Source of the DNA: Oscillospiraceae bacterium
GTDB lineage: Bacteria; Bacillota; Clostridia; Oscillospirales; Oscillospiraceae
NCBI GenBank assembly: GCA_017432615.1
Contig: JAFRIV010000048.1
Location: 58,417 to 122,416, forward strand
Length of the DNA stretch: 64,000 nucleotides
Direction of reading: 5' to 3'
Shown here: positions 49,130 through 63,600 of the stretch, piece by piece
How the letters are laid out: the number at the start of each line of letters is the position of its first letter
Numbering within the stretch: position 1 is the stretch's first letter
Notes under the pieces: generated by a model
What the model saw: only the letters and a program-made list of their open reading frames with translations
Databases searched by the model: none
What the model was told of the DNA's origin: nothing
Translations under genes and position numbers: made by a program

Positions 49130-50782
49130 TTACGGAGCAACATACACCTGCCCGGTAGGCAGCAGAGTATCCATGCTGTATGCATGCCCGGTCTGGATCA
49201 TTTCCTCCATATGTTCATCGTCACCCAATTCGTATTGAATAAAGATCCTTTCCCTCGTTTCGTCTTCTTTCCAGGAGAAGAGATCGGGGGACGTTTTTTG
49301 TTCCAGGAGCGCATGATAGATTTCCTGCAGATCCCGATAGGAAACCGGAATATCCGATATGGTCAGGCCATGCTTTTCCCCTGTACCTTTGATCAGCAGT
49401 GCAGGATTCTGCCGGTTGATATAGCCGTGATCACTCATGATGATGATGACAGACCGGTCGAATACGCCGTTCTCTCTCAGTTTATTCAGGAATGCTTTGA
49501 TCAGCGTCATGCTGCATTCCACACCGTCGGTATAGGAACCCCGTTCCGGGTCGATAGGATTAAGATCAATATCCAGGTCAAATGGCGCATGTGCTCCCAC
49601 AATATGAATAAAGCGAAAACAGTTCTTTTCACTTTTCGTAATCGGTTCCTTCGTCAGCTTTTCATAAAGATAGGTGTTCCTGGCAGAGAATATATCCTCA
49701 CAGGGGCTGACCGCCTCGATCAGGGAATCATCGGTGATATTCTGCGGTGTCAGAATAAAAAACGGTTTCAACTGATATGGAAAATACTTCAGGAAAGAAA
49801 AACTGAGCTGCATCTTGATGAAATTCCAGGGAAAAGTGAACTTTTCTCCTGCCAGATAGACGTTTTCAAACCGTGTTACACTATTCTCGGAAGCGGGCGT
49901 CATCTCTGCTTCGTAAACTCCGATCCGATATCCCTGTGCTTCCAGTTCTGAAAACAGAGGAGATTGCCGAAATGCCCGTTCCACATAGTCATAAAAATTC
50001 TCATCATTCAGGAAAAGCTCTCCGGTAAGAAGCTGAGGAATCGCATGAAAGGTAAAGGGATACGCCCCGACAGTATTCCGAAAAAAGGTGAAGTCTTCCA
50101 ATGCCTCTCTGTCTTGGGGATGATTATCCAGTGCTTCTTCCAGCATCTTCCCTTCCAGATTATCTACCAGCAGGATAAGAAAGTTTGTATCATCGGACAG
50201 GGAGAACATTTCCTCCCCGCTTGTGATGATCTTGATCTTTCTCTTGCCCGCCTCGCTGTTCAAACCCAGAAGTACAATGGAGAGCAGAAGCATCAGAAAA
50301 AGGCCGCCGCATACAGCCGCAATAAGCTTCTCCCGTTTCCGATCCGGCAGAAAGCGAAGCAGCAGAACCCCTGCAAGAATAGCTGTGCAGAACAGCGCAG
50401 CCGAGCAAAGCCTCTCTTTCCCATATGCCTCCCATGAAATCAGGCTTCCGTCGAGCACTGGGATCCTTCCGGAAAGAAATGTGCCCTGAATATATATCCC
50501 CATAAAAAGAGCAAAGCCAAACGTCAGGCAGAATCGATATGCCCCTTCACTGATGCGCCTCAAAAGCATCAGCAGGGCTGTGAAAAAGGCAAAAAAAACC
50601 ACCGTCAGGGGGAGCATCATACGAATCACATCATAGATATCGTAAGAAAAATCATGGATATTGGAAATATAGGTCTCCAGGGGTGCATACAGGAAAAGCA
50701 GGAAACACACGACAGCCGACAACAGGATTCCGGACAAACATTGTCCGGAACTTGTTCTGATGGTTGTTAAAAAGCGCTTCAT
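49130..50782 (-). CDS. Membrane protein with sulfatase-fold extracellular domain
   Basis: A 550-residue membrane protein. Five hydrophobic helices lie in residues about 10-170. The remainder is a sulfatase/alkaline-phosphatase-fold domain: FLILLVDNLEGKML, FTFFRNTVGAYP, HIVGAHAPFDLD, and IIIMSDHGYINR, as in lipoteichoic acid synthases and phosphoglycerol or phosphoethanolamine transferases. The usual catalytic Thr/Ser position seems to fall in the FFRNTVGAYPFT region. I use the ATG at 50782 (a GTG at 50794 precedes it). It is the last gene of a six-gene operon. It may modify a surface polymer; the donor is unknown. Confidence 0.8.
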   Translation of the reverse strand: MKRFLTTIRTSSGQCLSGILLSAVVCFLLFLYAPLETYISNIHDFSYDIYDVIRMMLPLTVVFFAFFTALLMLLRRISEGAYRFCLTFGFALFMGIYIQGTFLSGRIPVLDGSLISWEAYGKERLCSAALFCTAILAGVLLLRFLPDRKREKLIAAVCGGLFLMLLLSIVLLGLNSEAGKRKIKIITSGEEMFSLSDDTNFLILLVDNLEGKMLEEALDNHPQDREALEDFTFFRNTVGAYPFTFHAIPQLLTGELFLNDENFYDYVERAFRQSPLFSELEAQGYRIGVYEAEMTPASENSVTRFENVYLAGEKFTFPWNFIKMQLSFSFLKYFPYQLKPFFILTPQNITDDSLIEAVSPCEDIFSARNTYLYEKLTKEPITKSEKNCFRFIHIVGAHAPFDLDIDLNPIDPERGSYTDGVECSMTLIKAFLNKLRENGVFDRSVIIIMSDHGYINRQNPALLIKGTGEKHGLTISDIPVSYRDLQEIYHALLEQKTSPDLFSWKEDETRERIFIQYELGDDEHMEEMIQTGHAYSMDTLLPTGQVYVAP

Positions 50783-50806
50783 TTCTTTTCTCACTTCCGG
50801 CTGAAT

Positions 50807-52020
50807 TTACGAATTTTTCAGGCGCAGGCAAAACACTGTACCGACTTCCGGTGTGCTTTGCGCTGAAAGCGTCCCTCCCAAAGCCTCCGTCATCTCTCTG
50901 GCAATTGCCAGACCGAGACCAAATCCATTATGCCCCGTGCGGGATTTATCTGCGCGATAGAAGCGTTCAAAAATATGCGGAAGATCTTCCTTCGGAATCA
51001 ATGCACCGGGGTTTTGCACTGTCACCACAGCATATTCGTGCTCCTCCCGCAAGGTAACGGAAACACACCCTCCGGGAGGCTCATATTTTACGGCATTTTC
51101 TACCAGACTTGAGAGGATACGAGTCAGATAGTCCTCCCGGGCGGAAACCGTAATCCCCACGGGGATATTCTCTGACAGGCTGAGCCCTTTTTCATAAACA
51201 ACAGAATCCATCTGCAAACAGATCTTTTCCGTCAGTGAGGAGAGATCTATCTCTGTTTTTTCCAGCGTCTTCTGTGCATTCTCCACCTGTGAAATGGTCA
51301 GCATTTCATTGACCATGGTAAGCATGGTATTCGCCGCTTCCTGGGTGCTGTCCACCCAGTTCATCTGTTGGGAGACCGTCTGCTCCGGATCCCGGTGCAG
51401 GATCTCCGTATTGGCCAGAATCACCGTCAAGGGTGTTTTTAAATCATGGGAAAGATCCATCACAAACTGCGCTTCTCTTGCCATAGCCTCTTCCATCGGC
51501 CGAATGGCAATACCTGCAAGGTAATTACTGACATAATAAAAGATCAGTAAAGCCAGGCTAAAGAGGCCCAAGTAAATACGGAACACCCTCCATTCAGATT
51601 TCCGAAGATAGGAGACCGGCAGAAACGCAATTTTGATCTGTTCCCGCGTGTCCTCCCGATAAAACAGCAGCTTTGCATAGGAAAGAACCCCGTATTCACT
51701 TTTCTGTTTTGCAACCTGTCCGGCAGCCTTCAGCAGCAGTTCCTCTTCAATTGCAGACTGGTTGGAAAGAATATCAATCGTTCCCGTCCCGGGTGAATAA
51801 AACACAACCGTAATACTCTCCCGGTTATTGTTGGCTCCTTCCTGCGCAGGGGGAATGTGCATAAAGCCGGGATTAAACGGGGCAAGCACCTGCTTCATCG
51901 AGGAATACACCTCTCGGCGAAGATTCCTTTCACTGAAAAAAACGCCTAAAACAAGAACCTCCAGCAACACCACAACGATCAGGGAATAACTGAGGTTTGC
52001 TAATCGACGGCGATATTTCT

Positions 52021-52024
<4 letters not shown>
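50807..52024 (-). CDS. Sensor histidine kinase
   Basis: A 405-residue membrane kinase. Two membrane helices (about 11-31 and 155-175) flank an extracytoplasmic sensor of about 120 residues. The phosphoacceptor box is VMDLSHDLKTPLTVI, the N box is LVENAVKYEPPGG, then VQNPG, and the F/G2 boxes are FERFYRADKSRTGHNG and GLGLAIAREM. I start at the ATG at 52024, which overlaps the response regulator stop (ATGA). Partner of the adjacent OmpR-type regulator. The signal sensed is unknown. Confidence 0.92.
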
Positions 52025-55679
<3,655 letters not shown>

Positions 55680-58364
55680 TTATATGAATTCTGATGCTCG
55701 AAGAAGCACATCCCGGAAGGATTCTTTCTCTTCCCCATGATAATCAGCCATGCGGCAGATAACTGTACCTTTCATTCCCTGTCGGTTTTCAATATCCGTG
55801 CATAAAAGCGAACGGCGTTCGTAATCTGCTCCGGTAAGGATCACGGCAAAGGTATCCTCTTCGATCCGATACACCGGGCTGTGGCTGAAAACATTGCAGA
55901 TACCCACCGATGCCTTACAGATCAGCTCATCCCCTTTTTCTTCACTCTGTTCCCTGCATTTGGCATATCCTTCCACCTTGCAGAGAGCGATGGAAAATGC
56001 AGCTTCATCGTTGTGAAGCAGGCGAACATTCCATTCTTTTTCCGCTTCTTCAAACGCCTTCAGGCTTTTTACGCCGGTCAGTGCGTCACGGTTGGCCAGT
56101 GCCTCGACCTTTGCCATTTGCGCCGCCAGGCTTCCGACGCTGATTGCCCCGTGATCCTGAAGGGGAACATCCTTTGCCTGGTTGATCTGTTCATCGACAT
56201 CCGTGATCCCAAGAATAATATGGTGGTCATCATGGGTATGGGCCTGTACCGCTTTCAGATTGAAGAAAACCGGCTTTCCCTTTCGCATCAGACGGTACGT
56301 CATAGAAAAATGCCTTTCACCGACGAGCTGTACAAGAAGTGTATCCCGCCGCATGGAGAGAGCTACTCTCTCCTGATCGTCTCGAAATACTTCGGCTTGG
56401 ATTTTTTCCTGCATATCAGCAAAAAAGTCTTTCCCGCTGTGTTCGATCTGCAGGTCTTCCTGCCTCGCCATGGCGTTAAACTCCAGATAATGGCCCGAAT
56501 CCGTGTCCACGTAATAGATCCGTTCGAAATCCATCGACAGCGCATACGCAATCTTCCCCAGAGCTTCCTTTTTGCTCGAGGCACGCCGCAGCGGGTTGTC
56601 GTTGGATAGGAGCTGCTGCAAATCCTGCTTCTGCCGTTCGATGACAAGCTTCTCATAGTTTTCTACAGGGATGGGTTTAGAGAAATAGTACCCCTGGACA
56701 TAGTCACAGCCCATAGCGCGAAGCGCTTCATACTGTTCTTCTGTTTCCACCCCTTCGGCGATGACCGGAACATCCAGATAGTCGGCAATGTCCACAATGA
56801 TCTCCAGCAGGCGTGTATCATGTTTATCACGGAATGCATTCCGGATAAAAAGCATATCCATTTTCAGAAGGTCGATCGGCAAAGAAGAGATCATATTCAA
56901 AGAAGAATAGCCTGTACCGAAATCGTCCATTTCGATTTTAAATCCCAGTTCACGAAGGCGGCTGACAATGGTAACAATCTGGTCGGAATCCTGGGTATAG
57001 GCAGACTCGGTAATCTCCAAATGAAGATCCTCCCCTGACAAATCAAATTCCGTCAGAATCCCCTTGAACGTATCTACCAGAGCCGGATCATACATATCCA
57101 CCCGTGACACATTGACGGAAACCGGCACACTGAATCCCAGTCTTGTCTTCCAGTCATGGATCTGGGCTGCCGTTTCCCGCCATATATAAGTATCCAACTT
57201 CTGTACCAGCCCGTTATCTTCAAACAAAGGGATAAATGTGCCCGGGAAAATCAACCCCAGACGCGGGTGCTGCCACCGTACAAGAGCCTCCGCAGCAGCA
57301 AGCACCGGGATTTCCGGACGGATATCGAATTTGGGCTGAAAATAGATCTTGAACTGTCTGGATCTCAATGCCTCCTGGAAATCTTCGATCAGCTGTTCCC
57401 CAAACAGCTCCCTGTCGTGGAGCGTATTGTCATAAAAAGCAAAGGATTTCGTAAAACTGTTGCGAATCGTGTCCGCTGCACTTTTTGCCCTGTCAAAACG
57501 ACGTTCCATATCAATGGTCTTGTCTGCATCCGGATAAACGCCCATCCGCAGACGCACACGGTTGGTTTCCCGCTCTTCATCGGAAAAGGCGGAAGAAACT
57601 TCCTCTAAAAGCCACTGATAGTTTTCCCGTTGGGGACAGTAAATAAGAAATGTATCCGCCTCGCGCCGGCAGGCAAAACCGCCGGAAAGATGTACGATTT
57701 CCCGCAGTCTGGATCCGAGCCGGTGTAAAACATCATCCCCATAGGTCTTTCCATAGCGTTCATTCACCATGTGGAAATGGTTTACATCAATGACTATGGC
57801 ATCCATCGCAGTATCCGGATGGTGCCTGTCATATTGTCCGGCATACCGATAAAAGAATTCCCTGTTATAGAGGGTGCTCAAGCTATCCCTCTCGGTGGAA
57901 CGGATCGTCTGGCGGTCTTCCGTCAGTTCGATGACCCGCTGCATACGGGCAAGCATTACTTCCCTTTCCGGATAGGGTTTGGGGAGAAAATCCATTGCGC
58001 CAAGTTCCAGGCATTCCACCTCCGCCTTCCGGTCGGCCGTCATAACAATGACAGGGATCTCGTTGGTATCCATATTGTCCTTCAGCCGGCGAAGGACCTC
58101 CTGGCCGGAAAGTTTCGGCATGATCAGATCAAGGAGAATAAGAGATATCGTTCCGAGATTTGCCTCCACCGTTTTCATAGCTTCTTCCCCGTTTTCGGCA
58201 ATCAGAAGATCATAATGGGTCTCAATCTGGGGGATCAGCATAAGCCGGTTGACCTCCTCATCCTCTACGACAAGAACGCGGCGTCTGCCCTCTGCCCGGC
58301 TCTCAAAAAGATCTGACTGTTTCTCCTCCCTTTCGGAATTGGCCATCGTCTGGATCATTGACAT
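55680..58364 (-). CDS. Receiver-GGDEF(degenerate)-EAL signalling protein
   Basis: An 894-residue c-di-GMP protein. Residues 28-145 are a receiver domain (phosphorylated Asp79 in ILLDLIMPKLSG, Lys129). Residues about 160-300 are a diguanylate cyclase fold whose GGDEF site reads EADTF, so it should not make c-di-GMP. Residues about 318-560 are an EAL phosphodiesterase with intact motif AEALVRW, NVSRVD, EITESAY, EMDDFGTGYSSL and EGVETEEQY, so it should cleave c-di-GMP. A sensor-like segment follows, and a second degenerate GGDEF domain (EEDTF) is at the C-terminus. The two degenerate sites may bind GTP as regulators. The operon position links it to the nearby two-component genes. Confidence 0.88.
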   Translation of the reverse strand: MSMIQTMANSEREEKQSDLFESRAEGRRRVLVVEDEEVNRLMLIPQIETHYDLLIAENGEEAMKTVEANLGTISLILLDLIMPKLSGQEVLRRLKDNMDTNEIPVIVMTADRKAEVECLELGAMDFLPKPYPEREVMLARMQRVIELTEDRQTIRSTERDSLSTLYNREFFYRYAGQYDRHHPDTAMDAIVIDVNHFHMVNERYGKTYGDDVLHRLGSRLREIVHLSGGFACRREADTFLIYCPQRENYQWLLEEVSSAFSDEERETNRVRLRMGVYPDADKTIDMERRFDRAKSAADTIRNSFTKSFAFYDNTLHDRELFGEQLIEDFQEALRSRQFKIYFQPKFDIRPEIPVLAAAEALVRWQHPRLGLIFPGTFIPLFEDNGLVQKLDTYIWRETAAQIHDWKTRLGFSVPVSVNVSRVDMYDPALVDTFKGILTEFDLSGEDLHLEITESAYTQDSDQIVTIVSRLRELGFKIEMDDFGTGYSSLNMISSLPIDLLKMDMLFIRNAFRDKHDTRLLEIIVDIADYLDVPVIAEGVETEEQYEALRAMGCDYVQGYYFSKPIPVENYEKLVIERQKQDLQQLLSNDNPLRRASSKKEALGKIAYALSMDFERIYYVDTDSGHYLEFNAMARQEDLQIEHSGKDFFADMQEKIQAEVFRDDQERVALSMRRDTLLVQLVGERHFSMTYRLMRKGKPVFFNLKAVQAHTHDDHHIILGITDVDEQINQAKDVPLQDHGAISVGSLAAQMAKVEALANRDALTGVKSLKAFEEAEKEWNVRLLHNDEAAFSIALCKVEGYAKCREQSEEKGDELICKASVGICNVFSHSPVYRIEEDTFAVILTGADYERRSLLCTDIENRQGMKGTVICRMADYHGEEKESFRDVLLRASEFI

Positions 58365-58396
58365 GCTCTTTCTCTACTCCTTTGCACAATTGCGGT

Positions 58397-60394
58397 TTAC
58401 TGTCGGCGATACTCACAGCTGCTGAGCATTCCGTTATCCGAATACCACAGATAGGTGAAATGATCCACCTGATTAATCAGTGCATAATAATAGGTGCCAT
58501 CCGGTGAGGCGCTGAATCTCGTCTCGCCGAGCGCACAGCGGAGCGTTGCGGTATAATTCCCGTCTTCATCGCTGATACGCATCACCGCCTCATCCCCTTC
58601 GATGCTGATCTGCGGCACGAAGGAAATCAGCTGTGTATATTCCACGCCGGCAGAATACGGGATCAGGCCGGAATCTCCCTGATGAAGCGTCCAGGCTCCC
58701 TGGAAAGGCTGAAACGCTTCGATCCACGCAGCATAACTGTCACGATCGGGGATCTCATCTTCAGGATAAGTATTGAGCCAATCGAGAGCTTCCCGGAACC
58801 GGCCGTTTTGCAGCAGAGCGTAGAACTCGCCGGTGTAATCCCCACCTTCTCCGGCACGGGCTGCTAGCGCAGCGCTATCTTTATAATCGCCCAAAGCAGA
58901 AAACTCTTTTTCAGCTGCCTCGAAAGCAGGCAACAGCCCTTCCTGCGAAGGTTCATCCTCATAAAGAACTTCCACCCCGTCTCCGAGGAAGCAGCGCTGC
59001 AGATCCATCATAGCCTCACTTCCAAGGCGGGTCAGCGTGCTGCCCGGCATGGAGATCAGCGTTTTTTCTTCCGCCGTATCACTGATACGAAGCAGAATAT
59101 TGCGCATATTGTTGCTTTCACAGAAATCAAGATAAGCAGCTGCCCTGCGGTAAAGACATTCCTGCATCATAGCCGGAGAATCACGGTAGTCGCCGAGTGC
59201 CTCAAAAGCGTCTCTAGCGGCAAGGTAATTACCTTTTTCCATTGTCTCCACTGCCTGCCGGTAAGCGGCATAGACGAGACTTTCGGCATATTCATCCATC
59301 GCCATATCGATCTCTTTACGCATCTCTGCCGTGTCCCCGTAATCTCCCAGTTCTTCCAGCAGAGGGATACATTGTTCGTAAAGATAAATGCTGAGATCCG
59401 TTCCGTCCGGGAGGTCACTTCTGCTGATATTGAGCAGCGTAAGTCCGGCTGCATCGGCATTTCTGGCACAGGAAAGCAAATACCGTGCCTTTTGATAGTC
59501 CACTTCTTTTTCTGCTTTGTCTCTGGCGTCAAGATAGTCCCCCAGGTCCAAATATGTCTGTCGTGCCTGCTCAAACTTGCGCTCCTCCAGCAGGCGCCCG
59601 GCATACTGATATGCTTCCCGGCGTTCCAGGAAGCCCGGAACTGTAGCTGCAAGCAGAGCCCCGACAAGCAGAATGGGGAGAATGATCAGTGAGATCTTTA
59701 AAATCTTCTGTCCACGGTCACGTTTTTTCTGTCGGCGGGATTCCTCTTCCGCATTCTCTATCTTTTCTCTCTCTGCAGTGCGTTCTGCTTCCAGTTTCAG
59801 AGAATCATAGTTGATATTCTTCAGGGCAGAGCGATTTCTGCGGCAATTGTGGCAGCGTTCCTCCTCAGCATGGTTGACAGCTCCGCAGGTGCAGTACCAG
59901 ATAGCCTCTTCATCAGAGGGCAGGACCTTGCAGTCATTCCCGTAGCGGGTCATATACTGCCTGGCGATCTCTTCTCCCCCCAAAGCGCTGATAAGGGAGC
60001 GTGCTTTTCCTACGGTTCCAAAAGCCATGGTGTTTTCCCAAGTACTGTAATCGCTGAAGGCCACCGAGGAAACGTAGACGCTGAAAGAGCGTGCTTTATT
60101 ATCCGGCATCGGGATTTGCCTGTTTTGGCCGAACACCTGATCTCTTTTCAGTTTCAGACCGCTGAAAACATATTCAGTGTCCTCTTCGTAAGGAATCCCC
60201 AACGCATCATAGGGGCGAATGCGGACCGTGACAGAAATGATCTCCTGCTCGCTCATACTGCGCATGGAAAGTCTCACGGTAAGGTATTCATAAAAACGAT
60301 CCATCAACAACGCGCCATCGTCAATCATGACCGGTGTATCCTTCAGATATAACGCCGAGGGCAATACATATAAACTGATTTTTCTGCCACTCAT
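58397..60394 (-). CDS. Zinc-ribbon membrane protein with tandem helical repeats, unknown function
   Basis: A 665-residue protein I cannot name. Residues 1-160 form an unfamiliar beta-rich domain. A RanBP2-like zinc ribbon follows (cysteines 168, 170, 181 and 184: WYCTCGAVNHAEEERCHNC). Next are a charged coiled coil (195-230) and one membrane helix (232-252). The C-terminal part, outside the membrane, contains several repeats with the consensus LGDYxDAxxxx (LGDYLDARDKA, LGDYGDTAEM, LGDYRDSPAMM, LGDYKDSAALA), as in tetratricopeptide-like repeats. It ends with a beta-rich segment. First gene of the operon leading to the EAL protein and LacZ. A sensor or scaffold role is possible. Confidence 0.78.
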   Translation of the reverse strand: MSGRKISLYVLPSALYLKDTPVMIDDGALLMDRFYEYLTVRLSMRSMSEQEIISVTVRIRPYDALGIPYEEDTEYVFSGLKLKRDQVFGQNRQIPMPDNKARSFSVYVSSVAFSDYSTWENTMAFGTVGKARSLISALGGEEIARQYMTRYGNDCKVLPSDEEAIWYCTCGAVNHAEEERCHNCRRNRSALKNINYDSLKLEAERTAEREKIENAEEESRRQKKRDRGQKILKISLIILPILLVGALLAATVPGFLERREAYQYAGRLLEERKFEQARQTYLDLGDYLDARDKAEKEVDYQKARYLLSCARNADAAGLTLLNISRSDLPDGTDLSIYLYEQCIPLLEELGDYGDTAEMRKEIDMAMDEYAESLVYAAYRQAVETMEKGNYLAARDAFEALGDYRDSPAMMQECLYRRAAAYLDFCESNNMRNILLRISDTAEEKTLISMPGSTLTRLGSEAMMDLQRCFLGDGVEVLYEDEPSQEGLLPAFEAAEKEFSALGDYKDSAALAARAGEGGDYTGEFYALLQNGRFREALDWLNTYPEDEIPDRDSYAAWIEAFQPFQGAWTLHQGDSGLIPYSAGVEYTQLISFVPQISIEGDEAVMRISDEDGNYTATLRCALGETRFSASPDGTYYYALINQVDHFTYLWYSDNGMLSSCEYRRQ

Positions 60395-60461
60395 GAGTCC
60401 ACTTCCTTTGATTGTTTTGTTTTGGCTAAATATGTATACTAACCCACTATTCTAAGTTGAC

Positions 60462-60490
60462 ATAATAGCACAATCCTTTCAGGAATTCAA
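60462..60490 (-). promoter_or_regulatory. Promoter of the six-gene signalling/LacZ operon
   Basis: On the minus strand TTGAAT (60485-60490) and TATTAT (60462-60467) with a 17-base spacer, about 68 bases upstream of the zinc-ribbon protein. Confidence 0.7.
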
Positions 60491-60529
60491 CAGAAAATAC
60501 CGAACCCGACTTAAATTTCTCTCGCTGCA

Positions 60530-60564
60530 GAAAAAAAGACAGGGGAGAAAGCGGCTTCTCCCCT
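60530..60564 (-). terminator. Terminator of the GH3 gene
   Basis: Perfect 9-base arms (60541-60549 and 60556-60564) with a six-base loop, followed on the minus strand by G-T-C and a run of seven T. Confidence 0.9.
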
Positions 60565-60604
60565 ACCTTTGTACAATTATTCTGTTTTCAATACCTGTTT
60601 TTGA

Positions 60605-63600
60605 TCAGTCAGCAGTTTTCTGCTTTTTCTTTTTGCTGAAGTACCTGGCAAGCAGAATAGCCTCGATTGCTACGATCAGCGCTCCAATGCCGACATCGAC
60701 ACCGGTGAACAGCTTGGTCATATTATCCATTCCGGTCCGCTCCGCACCGCTGGTGTAATAGCCGCTGTTGCCGATGGTATACAGAATATTCTTGCAGGCC
60801 TGGCGCATCGCAAGCGTTGCCGTAGCACTCTGATCGGTGAACTGGTTGGACGACGCCATGGCAAAGCCCAGCATCAGATCATTGCCATTACGTACACTAT
60901 GGTCGGAAATCATGTACCCATAAGAGCCATCGTAGTCTGTTTCAACCATTCCTACAAAGCCCCATTCTCCGCGCAGAACATTGTTCAGCAGATGGGTATT
61001 TGCGCAGCTTGGCTCCGTGCCGATCCAGTTGAAGGAAGACATAACAGCACGGCAGGTTCCGGTGTACCCCTTGGTGGCAATTTCAAACGGTTTCAGATAG
61101 ACCTCTCGAATCGCCTGCTCAGAAGCAAAGGTCAGCAGGAAGGAGCAGCGGTTCGTCTCCTGATCATTCAGGGCAAAGTGCTTGATATACGGATACACAC
61201 CCTTCGTAGCAGCCCCGTTGGTCTCAGCCATTGCCAGTTTTCCGCCGAGCACACCGTCTTCCGAATAATATTCAAAATTACGGCCTGCGAAAGCGTTGCG
61301 GTGAGTGTTCATTGCCGGGCCATACCAACCGTAGTTGTTGACTTCCTGATATTCCTGGCCCATTGCCTCTCCCATCTCCTCGATCAGCTCGGAATTCCAC
61401 GTCTGTGCCATCAGCACTTCGGAGGGATACGCCGTGCCATAGGCGCCGGTAATGAAGTTGGAAAGACCTGCAGGACCATCGCAGTCAGAGGTGGCAACCT
61501 TTCCTACGGAGTCGATCTTTGCCGTCTGCCAGCCGCCGATGTTGATCATCGTTGCCATTTCTTCAAAACTCAGCTGATCAAGAAGCTTCTCCCACTGAGG
61601 ATCATCATAGGCTTTCCCCGTAAGGTCGGCCAGCTTCAGCCCGTTCTTTGCGCCAAGCGTCGGCATCACATCGTCCGGGTTGTCAAACTTCGCGGGATCA
61701 TAGAAGCCGACGGCATACGTCTCCAGAACAGCCCGGATCTCGTCACTCATCTCATAAGCAGCGGGGGCAGCCGTTGCTTCCTCATAATTTGCGAAATGAT
61801 CCGCACGGCTCAGCTGGACAAAGTTGCCGCGGGAATAGTCTTCAAACTGATTGACAGCCGGAGTCAGATCACTGCTGCGGCCGGTGCTGTAATCAATATC
61901 GGTATCCACTGAGAAGGTTTCCTGTGCATCAACCGTATGCGCATCGGAGCGGACTGAAACTGCGTATTCGCCGGCTTCCAGAATGTATCCCCCACCGGCA
62001 ACCTTGATCCCTGTGTCATAGGAAGCGAAGTCCTCCTTTGAGATAGAGAAGGAAACGGTTTCTGAGGCACCGGGTTCCAGGACGCCGGTCTTGGCAAAGT
62101 CAATCAGGTTGACAGCAGCTTTTTCGATCCCGCCATTGGTGTAGGGCGGGGTGAAGTAGACCTCCACCACTTCTTTGCCTGCCACAGAGCCGGTATTCTT
62201 CACAGTCACATCAAAGGTGACGCTGTCTCCGTCTGCCTTAAAGTTCCCGATTTCTTTTTCAAAGGTGGTGTAGCTCAGGCCGTATCCGAAAGGATACTGC
62301 ACAACACTGTCATAATCGAATGCAAAGCCAACGGGAACTTCTTCCTCAGCTTTCAGTTCGGCAACTTTTTCAGCTGCGGCTTCTGCAGCTTTCGCGGCAG
62401 CTTCCGCTTCTGCAGCGGCGGCCTCTGCTCTCTCCGCTGCACCTTCCTCCGCGTCTTCTTCCGCGGCTTTTGCAGCTGCTTCTTCTGCAGCAGCAGCGGC
62501 CTCTTTTGCTGCCTCTGAAGCGGCATCCGCTTCTGCCGTTGCTGCAGCAACAGCGTCCGCTGCCTCTGCTGCCTTTGCGGTGGCATCGGCTTCAGCGGAA
62601 AGCGCCTCAGCATAGGCTGTCTCATAATACTTGTAGCCGACGTAAATGCCTTCCACATAGTTCACAAAAGCCATGTTTCCTTCATAGGCATTGTCAGCAG
62701 CACCTACTGCCTGTCTGAGATCCGTCACGTTGTCGTACGCAAAGTTGCCAAAGTTATTCCATGTCGGTGTTTTGGTCAGATCATAGACGTAAGTATCTAC
62801 AGTATGACCGGACGGATTCACTGCACCGGAAATCACTTCGCCCAGAGCAGAAAGGCCGGTATTGCCTGCACCGGGAGCGAGGATCACCGCACCGATCTGG
62901 GGATAATCACGCACCCAACCAAGTTCCATTGCATTGTTGGCATTGATAATGACGATGACCTTGTCAAATTCGGAGCAGACTTTCTCCACCATCTTCTCTT
63001 CTGTCACAGAGAGTTCGAGATAGTGCTCGCCCGGTTCGAAATCATCATAGTCGCCGTTATTGGTATATACGCCTTTGAAATACCCGTACTGGTGATCCGG
63101 AAGCCCGACTTTATCCTGAATGTCCCATGTGCCTTTGATTACGGCATTCATATCCGTCGGCAGATCTGCCCCCTCCCCACCGGAACGGGAGATCACAATC
63201 ACAGCCACATCCGAAAAACCTTTTGCCTGATCCATTACGCTGTCGGTATAGGCATCCACCGTGGGTTCCGGCAGCGTCCAGTCCTGACTCTGCATGGCAA
63301 CAGTCGGCCTGTCTGCACGATAATCCGTATACAGCCTTGTTAGCTGTTCATTGGTAGTGTAGCCCGCGTCTTTCAGCGACTGCAGGATCCCAACTGCTGT
63401 GGACCCGTCAGAAGACCCCGAGCCGGTTCCGCCAAGGATCGGATTGGTGGAACCCCATCCGAAAACGTTCAGCGCCTTTACATCCGTTCCCAGAGGCAGA
63501 AGCCCGTTATTTTCCACCAGTACAAGGCCTTCCTCGCCCACTCTTTTGATAACGTCCTTGCTTTTTGCTATGGTTTCCTCCGTCAGTTCCGCTTTCGATG

